Positions 42,463 through 50,595 of a stretch of DNA of 64,000 nt are shown piece by piece; position 1 is the stretch's first letter; every line of letters starts with the position of its first letter. The DNA is from Streptomyces cathayae (lineage in GTDB: Bacteria > Actinomycetota > Actinomycetes > Streptomycetales > Streptomycetaceae). Location of the stretch: contig NZ_CP121682.1 of the NCBI RefSeq assembly GCF_029760955.1, positions 1,302,001-1,366,000 of the forward strand. Direction: 5' to 3'. Position numbers and translations under genes: made by a program. Below the pieces are notes generated by a model. The model was not told the DNA's origin and did no database searches. It saw nothing but the letters and a program-made list of their open reading frames with translations.

Positions 42463-43860
42463 TACTGCAACGGTGCTTGTGCTGATTGCTGACCAGTTCA
42501 GGGACTGTGGCCACGCCGTTTGTAGTGACTGACGCGGGCCTGACGTTGTCGTCTGCGCCGCCATGTCGACCAGTGCAGGATGTGCTCGACCGGTGCGGGG
42601 CGGCGGTCGGTGAGGCGGGTGATCAGCCGTCGGATCTCGGCGATGCTCAGGTGGATGAGCGGGGAGGATCCGTTTCTGCTTTCTCCGCATCCAGCTGGCG
42701 GGCGCGCAGGACGGTCAGGCAGGCGTGGGCGGCCATGGCCAATGTCATGTGGCGGTGCCAGCCGGGGTAGCGGCGGACCTGGTAGTCGTCCAGGCCGCAC
42801 TCCTGCTTCGCTGTCTGAAAGCACTCCTCGATCGCCCACCGGCTGCCCGCGATGCGGATGAGCTGATCCAGCGTGGTGCCGGCGGGGCAGTAGGCGATGT
42901 AGTAGGAGATCTCCTCGGGGCGGCTGACGCTGCGGCGGGCCAACACCCAGTGCCGACGGTCGGGCCGGTGCCAGGGACGGACTTCGACGCGGGCCCAGTC
43001 GTAGATGCGCCGGCCGTGGGCTCCTTCACCGCAGGAACGGCGTTTCCACTTCTGCCGTGGCAGGCCCGGGAACAGCTCGTGGACGGGGTGGTCGAGCGCG
43101 AAGCGGGTGACGACGGTGTCGTGTCGGGTGGTGGCCATGACGTGGAAGACGTCCGCCTGCTCGAGTTCGAAGCGCCAGCCCTTGCTGAAGCCGTAGGCGG
43201 CATCTGCCGTCACCCACCGGAACGGAATCTTCTCGGCGATCGCCCGGCGGATCATCGCCTTGGCGATGGCCACCTTGGTGGCGAAGCCGACCTCGTCGCC
43301 GATGCCGGCCTGCCGGCACCGTTCCCGGTCGTCCGTCCAGGACGTGGGCAGATACAGCCTGCGGTCGATCAGCGTGCGGCCGCGGTCGGTGGCGTAGGCG
43401 AGGAACACCCCGATCTGGGAGTTCTCGGTGCGTCCCGCGGTGCCGGAGTACTGCCTTTGCACCCCGGCCGAGCGGGTGCCCTTCTTCAGGAAACCGGTGT
43501 CGTCGATGATGAGCACCGCGTCCTGATCACCGAGGTTGTCGACTACGTATCGGCGCACGTCGTCGAGGACCTCGTCGGTGTCCCACTCGATCCGGTTCAG
43601 CATCCGCTGGATGCGATCCGGCCCGGCATGGCCAGCTTCCTCCGCCAGGGTCCAGCCGTTCTTGCGCTGCAGCGGAGCGATTAGGCCCCGCATGTACGCC
43701 AGCGCCGACTGGCGCGGCTCCTCCCGATTGAACCGGTGCACAAACCGCTCATGCACCGCCTCGAGTTCACCCGCCCACAGCCTGACATCAGCAAGGTCCC
43801 CACCCATGACCACATCAACGACCGAGCTGGCCAGCAGTCACGGCAAGCACCGTTGCAGTA
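42463..43860 (-). mobile_element. IS701-family element
   Basis: The 17-bp perfect terminal repeats tactgcaacggtgcttg (42463-42479) and its complement (43844-43860) bound a 1398-bp element. It is flanked by the direct repeat TTAG (42459-42462 and 43861-43864), the 4-bp duplication expected for IS701. The transposase runs on the minus strand. Confidence 0.88.
42498..43813 (-). pseudogene. IS701-family transposase, frameshifted near the C-terminus
   Basis: The frame from 43813 carries the IS701 DDE domain: LIIDDTGFLKKGTRSAGVQR, then VTADAAYGFSKGWRFELEQA, and RWAIEECFQTAKQECGLDDY. It stops early at 42647. The remainder of the usual C-terminus (LIHLSIAEIRRLITRLTD, then HILHWSTWRRRRQRQARVSH) is in the next frame to 42498. 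A one-base change in a CCCC run near 42665 explains this. The catalytic core is whole, so activity is not excluded. Confidence 0.8.
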
Positions 43861-43863
43861 TTA

Positions 43864-44716
43864 GAAGTCATCTCATTTGGCGAGTCTGCGGTAGCAGATG
43901 AGGGTGCAGGCGATGCTCGTGAAGGCCAGGAAGTGCTCGGCCTTGCGCTCGTAGCGGCGGTGGAGCCGTCGGCAGCCGGCCAGCCAGGCCATGGTCCGCT
44001 CGATCGTCCACCGGTGCCGCCCCAGCCGCTGCAAGGTCTCGATGCCCTTGCGGGCGATGCGATGGGTGATACCGCGCCCGCGGAGCCATCGCCGCAGGTG
44101 ACGGTAGTCGTACCCCTTGTCGGCGTGCAGCTTGCCGGGCCGGCGCCGACGAGGGCCCCGGCGGGACCGGATCGGCGGGATGCCCTGCACCAGCGGGATC
44201 AGGGCCTGGCTGTCGTGGACGTTGGCCCCGGAGATGCCGACGGACAGGGGCAAACCCGTCCGCTCCGTGAGCAAATGGATCTTCGACCCGTACTTGCCCC
44301 GGTCCACAGGATTCGGACCCGTCAGGTCCCCCTTTTCAGGGCCCGCAGGTTCACCGAGTCGATCGCGCACCGCGACCGGTCCAGCTCACCTCGGGACCCG
44401 AGCTCATCCAGGACCAGCCGGTGCAGCTTGGCCCACACCCGGGCCTTGGTCCACTCGGTGAACCGACGGTGCGCCGTGGCCCCGGACGGCCCGAACGACT
44501 CCGCCGGCAACTGCTGCCACGTGCAGCCGGAGGTCGCGACGAACACGATCGCGGCCAGCACCTCGCGGTCGCCGTACCGGCGCCGGCCGCCGCCCTGAGG
44601 CCGCGTCGGCGCCTCCGGCACCACCCGCTGGAACAGCTCCCACAACTCATCCGGCACCAGCCGCTCAACGATCCCTGCCACGGCCGACAGCCTACCCAGC
44701 CAAATGAGATGACCTC
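43864..44716 (-). mobile_element. IS5-family element inserted in the IS701 target duplication
   Basis: Terminal repeats gaagtcatctcatttggc (left) and, inverted, gaggtcatctcatttggc (right) differ at one of 18 positions and bound an 853-bp element flanked by TTA. That TTA is part of the TTAG duplicated by the neighbouring IS701 element, so this insertion is the later event. Confidence 0.88.
43873..44681 (-). CDS. IS5-family transposase, two frames joined by a -1 shift
   Basis: GTG 44681 opens GIVERLVPDELWELFQRVVP, with a YGDREVLAAIVFVATSGCTW helix region and the first Asp in RCAIDSVNLRALKRGT, where frame one stops. Frame two, entered by -1 slippage at AAAAGGGGG (about 44330), reads KGDLTGPNPVDRGKYGSKIH, LHADKGYDYRHLRRWLRG and the WTIERTMAWLAGCRR signature. 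This two-frame layout is standard for the IS427-type IS5 subgroup, so it is probably functional. Confidence 0.82.
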
Positions 44717-44757
44717 TTAGACGTACCCGAAGCATGCGTCGCCCGCTACCTCCGTGA

Positions 44758-44786
44758 GCGGGCTCCACCTTCAAAGTGGAGCCCGC
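44758..44786. terminator. Hairpin, terminator-like
   Basis: A perfect 11-bp stem (gcgggctccac / gtggagcccgc) has a seven-base loop. It stands just beyond the IS5 end and may have terminated the operon that ended at 42407 before the IS elements arrived. Confidence 0.5.
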
Positions 44787-44856
44787 GTCCGGCACCGGCC
44801 GCCACCCTGACTACTTCATCACCGCGGACGAGCCCACACTCGCCTTGGAAGGGAGC

Positions 44857-45048
44857 ATGACATCGTGAGCGAGCACCGCCGTCCTGCTCATCGGGAGCAC
44901 CGGCTCCGGCAAGACACGTCTCGCCCAGGCCTTGGCCGACCGCGACCTGATCCGCCTTACCGTGGACGAGGAGGTCTACCATCTCCACGGACGGTACGGC
45001 GTCGACTACCCCGAGCATCAATACTTCGAGCGCGACACCCCTTGTTGA
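44857..45048 (+). pseudogene. P-loop kinase/AAA-type fragment with early stop
   Basis: ATG 44857 with ggaagggag upstream starts in frame with a clear P-loop protein, but codon 4 is TGA. After it the frame reads ASTAVLLIGSTGSGKTRLAQ, ALADRDLIRLTVDEEVYHLH and GRYGVDYPEHQYFERDTP, ending at TGA 45046. The intact family (small AAA_33/gluconate-kinase-like enzymes) is about 170 residues, so the 3' two thirds are lost. GTG 44865 is in a different frame. Confidence 0.55.
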
Positions 45049-45164
45049 GACCGTACGCGCGATAGCGTGACTGGACAAGGTGATCGTCAGCCGCTGCTGC
45101 GCGTGGCTACCAGGCGGCTCCACCGATACGGGACGCGCCCGATACGGCGCGCCCGCCGAAGCTG

Positions 45165-45788
45165 CTACCGCAGAAGCGTGAACACCAGGGCGGCGGTGGA
45201 GCCCAACGCGGTGCCGCAGACGAGCTGAGCCAGGGTGTGTGCCTTCAGGACGCGGCGGGACCACCCCATGGCCGCGACGAAAAGGACCGCGGGAAGGACC
45301 AGCGTCTGGCCGAAGACCAGGACGAGGATCATCACGGTGCCGCCGGCCACCGCGTTGTGCACGGATATCTGCCACCACACCGTCACCGCCAGCGCGCTGG
45401 CCAGGCCGACGAGCATGGCGATGACGAGGGCGAAGACCTCCCGCGGCGCGCCCAGGACGTTCAGGAGCACGATGCCGGCCACCACGGAGGCCAGGGTGGC
45501 CGTGAGGGGGGCGATGCGCTGCTTGCGTACGCGGATGTGCTTGTCGGTGAGCTTCCCGCGACGGACGCCGAAGTGGATGATCCCCATGGGGACGATGCCG
45601 CAGAAGAAGGCCGCGAACAGGCCCCATCCGACTCCGCTGAAACTGCCTGTGCTGTGCCAGCCGATCAGCAGGAGCAGCGCGATGACCAGGTTGGCCGGTG
45701 CGAAGACGTCGGTGAGGACCTTCGCCGCTTTCACGCGCGGGGTGGCTTCGGCGTAGGTGGGGGTAGGGGGCGCGACGAAGGTGCTCAT
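45165..45788 (-). CDS. PAP2-like integral membrane protein
   Basis: This 207-residue protein has about six membrane helices (LVIALLLLIGWHSTG, FAAFFCGIVPMGIIHFG, VVAGIVLLNVLGA, VFALVIAMLVGLASALAVTV). Motifs reminiscent of PAP2 phosphatases are VWWQISVHNAVAGG (SxH) and GWSRRVLKAHTLAQLVCG (R...H). The usual KxxxxxxRP motif is only partly seen (DKHIRVRKQRI). It starts four bases inside the upstream gene, closing a four-gene operon. The substrate is unknown. Confidence 0.7.
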   Translation of the reverse strand: MSTFVAPPTPTYAEATPRVKAAKVLTDVFAPANLVIALLLLIGWHSTGSFSGVGWGLFAAFFCGIVPMGIIHFGVRRGKLTDKHIRVRKQRIAPLTATLASVVAGIVLLNVLGAPREVFALVIAMLVGLASALAVTVWWQISVHNAVAGGTVMILVLVFGQTLVLPAVLFVAAMGWSRRVLKAHTLAQLVCGTALGSTAALVFTLLR

Positions 45789-46978
45789 GCCAGTGGCTCC
45801 ATCAGGCGGTCTTCGGCGTCCGTGAAGTCTCGGACGAGGTCGGAGTGGTAGGCGTCGGACAGCTGGGTGAGCGCGGAGATCTCACTGTGCAGGTCCCGCC
45901 CGCCGCCCGCGGGGCGGTGCTCGACGCTGGAACCGGGCGCTGCGCCGCGGAGCTTGGCGTGGCGTGCGGTCGCGAGCCAGCAGGCTTCGGCGGCGATTGC
46001 GGCCTGGGTGCCGAAGAGGCCGTGGGCTTCGGCGTGCTGCTGGGCCCGTTTCCGGAGGGCGGGCGACGCGTAGTTGTTGAGGGCCAGGGCGGCATCACGG
46101 ATCTCGACGCCTCGCCGGTACAAGCGGTCGTGCACATTGAGTGGGTTGAGGTGTTCGGTCACCACGCTGCGTGGAGCGTGGAGGCGTACGGAGGGTGTGA
46201 CCTGTGTGAGGTCTCGCCACAGGGGGCGCAGGCGCAGTAGCGCGTGCCGCTTGGTCCGCCAGCTGTGGAGCAGGCTGAGCATGGGCAGGCTGGTGCCTGC
46301 GACGATGAGGACGAGGGCCGCCATGAGCAGGGCGGTGCTGATGTAGTCGTCCATGGCGCCGGGGAAGAGGCCGTCACCGTGGATGCGTGTGGTGATCGTT
46401 GTCGCTCTGACGACGGCATACGCGACGCCGGCAGCCAAGCCCATGCCGACGATTCGAAGTCCCCAACTGAGCGCTGGACCACTTGAGTTGTGTCCCCAGC
46501 GCCAACAGAGCCTCATGCCTCCCAGCAGTGAGGCGGTGAGGTAGCCGAGGAAGAGAAGTGTGTAGGCGAGGAACGCGTAACGGGCCACGGGATCCGCAAG
46601 TATCGACGGCGTCTCGTACGGCTGGAGTTTCGCGAAGAACAAGATCGCCATGGCGAGCGCCGTCGCGCAGGCGAACATGGTGCGCCGCCGCTTGGTTCGC
46701 GGCTCGTCCGAAGCCCCGGAGACCTTACGCAGGAAGGCCAGCAGAGCAGCTGATGCAAGCACCCCTCCAATGAGGTGCTTCAGCAAGTAGGAGAGGTCGG
46801 TGACGCTTGTCCATTGGTCGAGCGCTCTTCCAGGTGGCATGCGCAACGTCATCATGACGGCCAGCCCAAAAAAGGCCCACCAAAGAGACCGGTCCTGCCC
46901 CCTACGCCAGACCTTGACGGCACGCCATGCAACGGTGATCCACAGGAGTACAGCGACCACGAACGTGAAGGTGCTCAT
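45785..46978 (-). CDS. MAB_1171c-type multi-pass membrane protein
   Basis: This 397-residue protein has seven or more helices in its first 250 residues (FTFVVAVLLWITVAWRAVKV, FLAYTLLFLGYLTASLLGG, LRIVGMGLAAGVAYAVVRA, LLMAALVLIVAGTSLPMLSL). A soluble C-terminal domain follows (LNVHDRLYRRGVEIRDAALA and the EAHGLFGTQAAIAAEACWLA helix). The layout matches the actinobacterial MAB_1171c putative transporter family. The transported substance is unknown. It overlaps both neighbours by four bases in the XRE-ImmA-MAB-PAP2 gene string. Confidence 0.8.
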   Translation of the reverse strand: MSTFTFVVAVLLWITVAWRAVKVWRRGQDRSLWWAFFGLAVMMTLRMPPGRALDQWTSVTDLSYLLKHLIGGVLASAALLAFLRKVSGASDEPRTKRRRTMFACATALAMAILFFAKLQPYETPSILADPVARYAFLAYTLLFLGYLTASLLGGMRLCWRWGHNSSGPALSWGLRIVGMGLAAGVAYAVVRATTITTRIHGDGLFPGAMDDYISTALLMAALVLIVAGTSLPMLSLLHSWRTKRHALLRLRPLWRDLTQVTPSVRLHAPRSVVTEHLNPLNVHDRLYRRGVEIRDAALALNNYASPALRKRAQQHAEAHGLFGTQAAIAAEACWLATARHAKLRGAAPGSSVEHRPAGGGRDLHSEISALTQLSDAYHSDLVRDFTDAEDRLMEPLA

Positions 46979-47523
46979 CTTCTGCCGTCACCGCGCAGCG
47001 CCGCGTCAAGACGGTCGAGTTCGGGATTACGAGCTTTCGGAAGGGGCGTCAGTTTTGCCAATTGGGCTATTCGGGTGGCGAGTTGCTCGGCCTCGCGTTC
47101 CTGGGGACTGCTGAAGTTCGCTCGTCCCAGCACACTGCGGACAGTGCGGGGGTCGATGGTGGTGAACAGTTCGCCCAGGTGGGCGCCCGTACTTGTATCG
47201 CTCGAGGAGCTGTGCCCGAGGAGCATGTGGCTGATTTCGTGCAGGACGATGTGGTCTCGGTGCAACGGGGAAGTCGACGCCTCGAAAAAGATGTAGTCCG
47301 CGGTATCGAGTTCCACCCACAGGCCGCACAACTCGTCGTCCGCGCCGCTCACTCCTTCTACTTCCTCGACAAGCAGAAGGCGGCCTCGGTACGCCGCTAC
47401 AGCAGCGCAGAATTTCTGCATATCGAAGGGGGAAGGAATCTCGATCCCTGACAGTGGATCCGGATTCACTAGTTTCCGGCGCTGCCGGAAGGACGGTATC
47501 CGGAGTCGTCGCTGTGAGCGCAA
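46975..47523 (-). CDS. ImmA/IrrE-type metallopeptidase-like protein
   Basis: This 182-residue protein contains the zinc motif HEISH (residues 95-99 in HIVLHEISHMLLGHSSS). It is preceded by a beta-hairpin (LWVELDTADYIFFEAST) and followed by an acidic segment with the third-ligand candidate REAEQLATRI. ImmA/IrrE proteins cleave XRE-type repressors in response to stress, and an XRE gene lies directly upstream on the same strand. It overlaps the membrane-protein gene by four bases. Confidence 0.78.
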   Translation of the reverse strand: MRSQRRLRIPSFRQRRKLVNPDPLSGIEIPSPFDMQKFCAAVAAYRGRLLLVEEVEGVSGADDELCGLWVELDTADYIFFEASTSPLHRDHIVLHEISHMLLGHSSSSDTSTGAHLGELFTTIDPRTVRSVLGRANFSSPQEREAEQLATRIAQLAKLTPLPKARNPELDRLDAALRGDGRR

Positions 47524-47719
47524 CGAGCCCCTCCCTGGTCTTTCATTTCCGCTTGCTTCAGGCGCACTGACGGCGCATCACCGGTCACCCTATGTGACCT
47601 GAGGGTGATGATCCAGATTCGGCCAAAGAACCTTCGCGACGGCCCCGGCGTTTTCAGGACAGCCCGACAGAAGTGTCCTGATTTTTACGGGACCTATCCC
47701 CCACAGTGAGTGACGAGAG

Positions 47720-48166
47720 TCATACGTCTCGTTCCGACTGGCCGTCTTCGTCGAGGCCCTCGAGCTCCCGAGCTCGCTCAATGAACGCCTGCACGGTGCG
47801 GAGGGTCTCGGGAGAAAGACCGGAGGCACGCAGGGCCACGGAGCGGACCTGGTTGTCGCGCATCGACTCGAGCAGGGTCACCTCCGCCTGAGCACGCGCC
47901 CCCTCACCATCGTCAAAGAAGTACGCCGGCGACACGCCAAAAAAGCCTGCAATCGCCTTCAGGTACTTGATGCCAGGGTTATCCCGTTGCCCCGTGCGCA
48001 ACTGGTGAAGGAAGCTCGCCGACATGCTGGGGCCGCCCATGTCCGCCACACCTCGAGCGACTTCGCGCAGCGAGTAAGGCCCCCGCCCCTCGGGGTGAAT
48101 CACCCGAAACAGCCGGTCGACCTTCTCCGCCAGAGCGCGCCCCTCCTCGCTGACCCCGTCGCCCAC
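47720..48166 (-). CDS. XRE-family repressor
   Basis: GTG 48166 is preferred because ggaagggg lies about seven bases before it; the frame also allows GTG 48190. The 148 residues hold an XRE HTH (YSLREVARGVADMGGPSMSA, SFLHQLRTGQRDNPGIKYLK, AIAGFFGVSPAYFFDDG) and a helical C-terminus. It resembles the actinobacterial regulators paired with ImmA-like genes. Three TTGACAG-type sites upstream (48209-48317) are likely operators. Confidence 0.82.
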   Translation of the reverse strand: MGDGVSEEGRALAEKVDRLFRVIHPEGRGPYSLREVARGVADMGGPSMSASFLHQLRTGQRDNPGIKYLKAIAGFFGVSPAYFFDDGEGARAQAEVTLLESMRDNQVRSVALRASGLSPETLRTVQAFIERARELEGLDEDGQSERDV

Positions 48167-48208
48167 ACTCGTCCCCTTCCTGTCACGCACAGGGACCCAT
48201 CAAACCAA

Positions 48209-48317
48209 ACCTGTCAACTCAGGCGCACACCGAACCCGCAAGGCCAACAAAGTTGTCCGCTCTAGTTGACAGGTGATGCCGCCTGCGACTTACGATCTTG
48301 CTCGACTGTCAACAGGT
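48209..48317. promoter_or_regulatory. Three TTGACAG/CTGTCAA operator-like sites
   Basis: acctgtcaac lies at 48209-48218, gttgacaggt at 48265-48274 and actgtcaacaggt at 48305-48317. The first two form an inverted pair and the third has extended symmetry. They fall between the XRE gene and the rightward replication block, so they could control either or both. Confidence 0.55.
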
Positions 48318-48695
48318 GTGAACAGCTCCCGCATGAGACGACCTCACCCAAGGAGCGAACACCTGACCGCACGTAAGCCCACTAACGGACAAATCGACAT
48401 GAAGTAGAGAGTTGTAGAGAGTTTAAGAACCAAGTCTGGATCTTGACGCAGCGTCGTGCGTATGTTCGTCGTCCCCTGGGCAGCCCGCCCGGCGCAACAA
48501 CCATAAGGAGCAGTGGCATGCGCACCCTCCTAGCCACGTAGGCCCGCAAACAGCGACGGTGCCCGAGAGCGGCAACTCCCGGACACCGAACGCTTCACGG
48601 CAGACCGCCCCGGCAAGGGCGGAGATCGCCACCATCACCACGCTGATCCCTTCCACCGGGCGTCTCAGCGTGGCAATACCAAAGGAGATTCTTGC
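48318..48695 (+). other. Leader region of the replication block
   Basis: About 380 bases carry no long frame. A seven-codon frame at 48518-48541 (MRTLLAT) has an aaggag site at the correct distance, suggesting a translated leader. AT-rich tagagagttgtagagagttt at 48412-48431 is a tandem near-repeat (gtagagagtt twice). Confidence 0.45.
48518..48541 (+). CDS. Possible leader peptide MRTLLAT
   Basis: ATG 48518 is preceded by aaggag and the frame closes after seven codons. It is too short to test by homology. The next small gene at 48696 begins with a similar MRSVL and the same style of ribosome site. Confidence 0.3.
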   Translation: MRTLLAT

Positions 48696-48842
48696 ATGCG
48701 CTCCGTCCTGCGCAAAAGGCCTGATGGCCTGGCCTGCTCGGTAGCCCCCAGCTTCCCCGACTCCACCCGCCAGTGGCGGGAACACGTCCCGGCCACCGGG
48801 CCGACGCAGCCCTTCCGCCCGATGATCGGGAGCGGCCGGTGA
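48696..48842 (+). CDS. Small protein upstream of the Rep-like gene
   Basis: ATG 48696 with aaaggaga upstream gives 48 residues (MRSVLRKRPDGLACSVAPSF..., ending RPMIGSGR). Its TGA overlaps the GTG of the next gene, so it may serve translational coupling. No family is recognised. Confidence 0.5.
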   Translation: MRSVLRKRPDGLACSVAPSFPDSTRQWREHVPATGPTQPFRPMIGSGR

Positions 48843-49735
48843 GCGTCGACGCCCGCGAATGGGTGTGGGAGCACAGCTCCAGCCGTGGGACCGCGCGCCT
48901 GGTCCTGCTGTCGATCGCCGACCGCGTACCGGACGAGCAGTGCGTCGCCTGGGCCTCACTCTCCAGTCTGGTCGAGCGCACGAACGCGAGCCGGACCGCG
49001 GTACGCGACGCGCTCACGTCGCTCGTCCAGAGCGGCGAGCTGAAGGTGCTGGACCATCTGCAGGGCCCGCAGCGCACCACGGCCTACCGCTTGCCGCGCG
49101 CCGCCGCGTGGCTGGCCAAGGTCGCGGCAGCCACGCGGGAGGACCCGGACGCGTACGTCGAGCCGCCGACCGAGTCGGACCCGGTGCCCGAGCTGGACGA
49201 GGTACGGCTCCGGCGGCACGGGATCTGGCCCAAGGAGGGTAAGGAATCCGCCCCCTCCCGCCGGAGTTCGACCGGTGCGGAATCTGGCCCCTCGCGACGG
49301 AATCCGACCCCCCGACGTGCCGGAATCCGCACCCCACAAGGTACGGAATCCAACCCCCAGAACCGTAGAGAACCGAAGGTAAACCGTAAAGGCAGCAGTA
49401 GTGGTGCTGCCCTCACCCCGGCCGGCGAGTGGCAGGTCGACCCAGCCACCGAAGCCTGGGCTCACGAGCAGGGGCACTTCGCCCGCCTCGGCGAGGACGG
49501 CCTGCGCGCCGCCGACGCGAAGTGGCGTACCCACCGGGCCGACTGGAAGCCCCGCTCGGCGGGCGCCTGGGCTGCCGACTGGCGCTCCTGGATCGCCCGG
49601 GAACACGCCCTCGGCCGCCCGAACCTCTACACCCTGGCCGGCAGCGGCCCCGCCCCCGCAGGCGGCATGACCCGCGCGGAAGCCCACACCGCCGCCCTCC
49701 TCGCCGCCCTCGACGAGCCGACCGAAGCGGAGTAG
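48839..49735 (+). CDS. Helix-turn-helix protein, putative plasmid replication initiator
   Basis: GTG 48839 gives 298 residues. An N-terminal winged helix (RLVLLSIADRVPDEQCVAWA, SLSSLVERTNASRTAVRDAL, TSLVQSGELKVLDHLQG) resembles Rep/phage HTH_36 domains. A low-complexity centre (~residues 125-190) is encoded by DNA repeats (49220-49360). The C-terminal helical domain has DAKWRTHRADWKPRSAGAWA and DWRSWIARE, typical of phage/plasmid replication proteins. Iterons inside a rep gene are known from the linear plasmid pSLA2, which supports a Rep role. It heads a cotranscribed block. Confidence 0.65.
   Translation: MSVDAREWVWEHSSSRGTARLVLLSIADRVPDEQCVAWASLSSLVERTNASRTAVRDALTSLVQSGELKVLDHLQGPQRTTAYRLPRAAAWLAKVAAATREDPDAYVEPPTESDPVPELDEVRLRRHGIWPKEGKESAPSRRSSTGAESGPSRRNPTPRRAGIRTPQGTESNPQNRREPKVNRKGSSSGAALTPAGEWQVDPATEAWAHEQGHFARLGEDGLRAADAKWRTHRADWKPRSAGAWAADWRSWIAREHALGRPNLYTLAGSGPAPAGGMTRAEAHTAALLAALDEPTEAE
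49220..49360 (+). repeat. Iteron-like direct repeats in the Rep-like gene
   Basis: Six copies of GGAATC(C/T)GRCCCC-type sequence start at 49220, 49243, 49279, 49299, 49322 and 49345. Spacings are 23, 36, 20, 23 and 23 bases, close to two helical turns. The first copy is GGGATCTGG. The encoded peptide is not evenly repeated, so selection seems to act on DNA. Confidence 0.6.
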
Positions 49736-49737
49736 CC

Positions 49738-50439
49738 ATGGACCGCCGCGAAATCGCCGCCCTGCTGGCCTACATCGGCCGACTCGACCCCCGCACCATC
49801 CGCACCGACCAGGGCGAGGCCCGCGACCAGCTCGCCCAGTGGCACGAGCTGCTCGGCGACGTCCCCCTGGCCACACCGCACGGCTGGGACGCCCGCATCG
49901 CAGCCCGCCAACACATCCGGGTCTCGCCGTACCAGATCCTCCCGGCGGACATTGCCCGTCCGTGGGAGAGCTACCGACGCGACCGCCTCCAGCGGCACAC
50001 CGATCCCACCCCGTCTGTGGACCCGGACGACCAGGCGGCCTGGACCGCCGAGCTGGTCGGCACCCGCCGCGCCGTCGCCACCGGCCACGCACAACCCGTG
50101 CATCACCGGCAGCTCGCCGGGCGCCGCATCGACCCGAGGCTGGAAGCGCGGCTGAAGGAAGTCGGCTCCTGCATCCCCCCGGAGGCCCGGGCCGCGCTGG
50201 CGCCCTTCCGGCCCGCCCGTGCGGCACGAGAGGCGGCCATCGCCCAGGGCGAGCCTGACGCGCTCTCGGTCCGCTGCGAATGGTGCGAGGCCGCGGTCGG
50301 CGAGCCATGCCGCCGCCGGCGGGTCGCCCCCGACGGCTTCGCACGCGGCAACGCCACGCGGACCGACCCCCACCACTGTCGCCGGGACCTCGCCGCCGCA
50401 AAACAGGCGCGGGATACCCCCCAGTCGGCGATGGCCTGA
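49738..50439 (+). CDS. Hypothetical protein with C-terminal zinc-finger-like motif
   Basis: ATG 49738, two bases after the Rep-like stop, gives 233 residues. The N-terminal part (IAALLAYIGRLDPRTIRTDQ) and middle (WDARIAARQHIRVSPYQILP) recur in Streptomyces phage/plasmid hypothetical proteins. The end has VRCEWCEAAVGEPCRRR and HHCRRDLAAAK, a CxxC...C...C arrangement common in actinobacterial DNA-linked proteins. It probably assists replication, but no function is established. Confidence 0.6.
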   Translation: MDRREIAALLAYIGRLDPRTIRTDQGEARDQLAQWHELLGDVPLATPHGWDARIAARQHIRVSPYQILPADIARPWESYRRDRLQRHTDPTPSVDPDDQAAWTAELVGTRRAVATGHAQPVHHRQLAGRRIDPRLEARLKEVGSCIPPEARAALAPFRPARAAREAAIAQGEPDALSVRCEWCEAAVGEPCRRRRVAPDGFARGNATRTDPHHCRRDLAAAKQARDTPQSAMA

Positions 50440-50595
50440 CCGGCCCACCACCGGCGCTCCCTGTCCGCTGCCCCGGCAACACCATCTCGTCCCGCACCGG
50501 CTGCGGCGCCGCCCCACGCCGCAGCCGACCCCCGACGCCGCGTCCGCCCTCCGCCGGCTCCAACCAGCCGACGCGGCAGCACATCGGAGACCACC

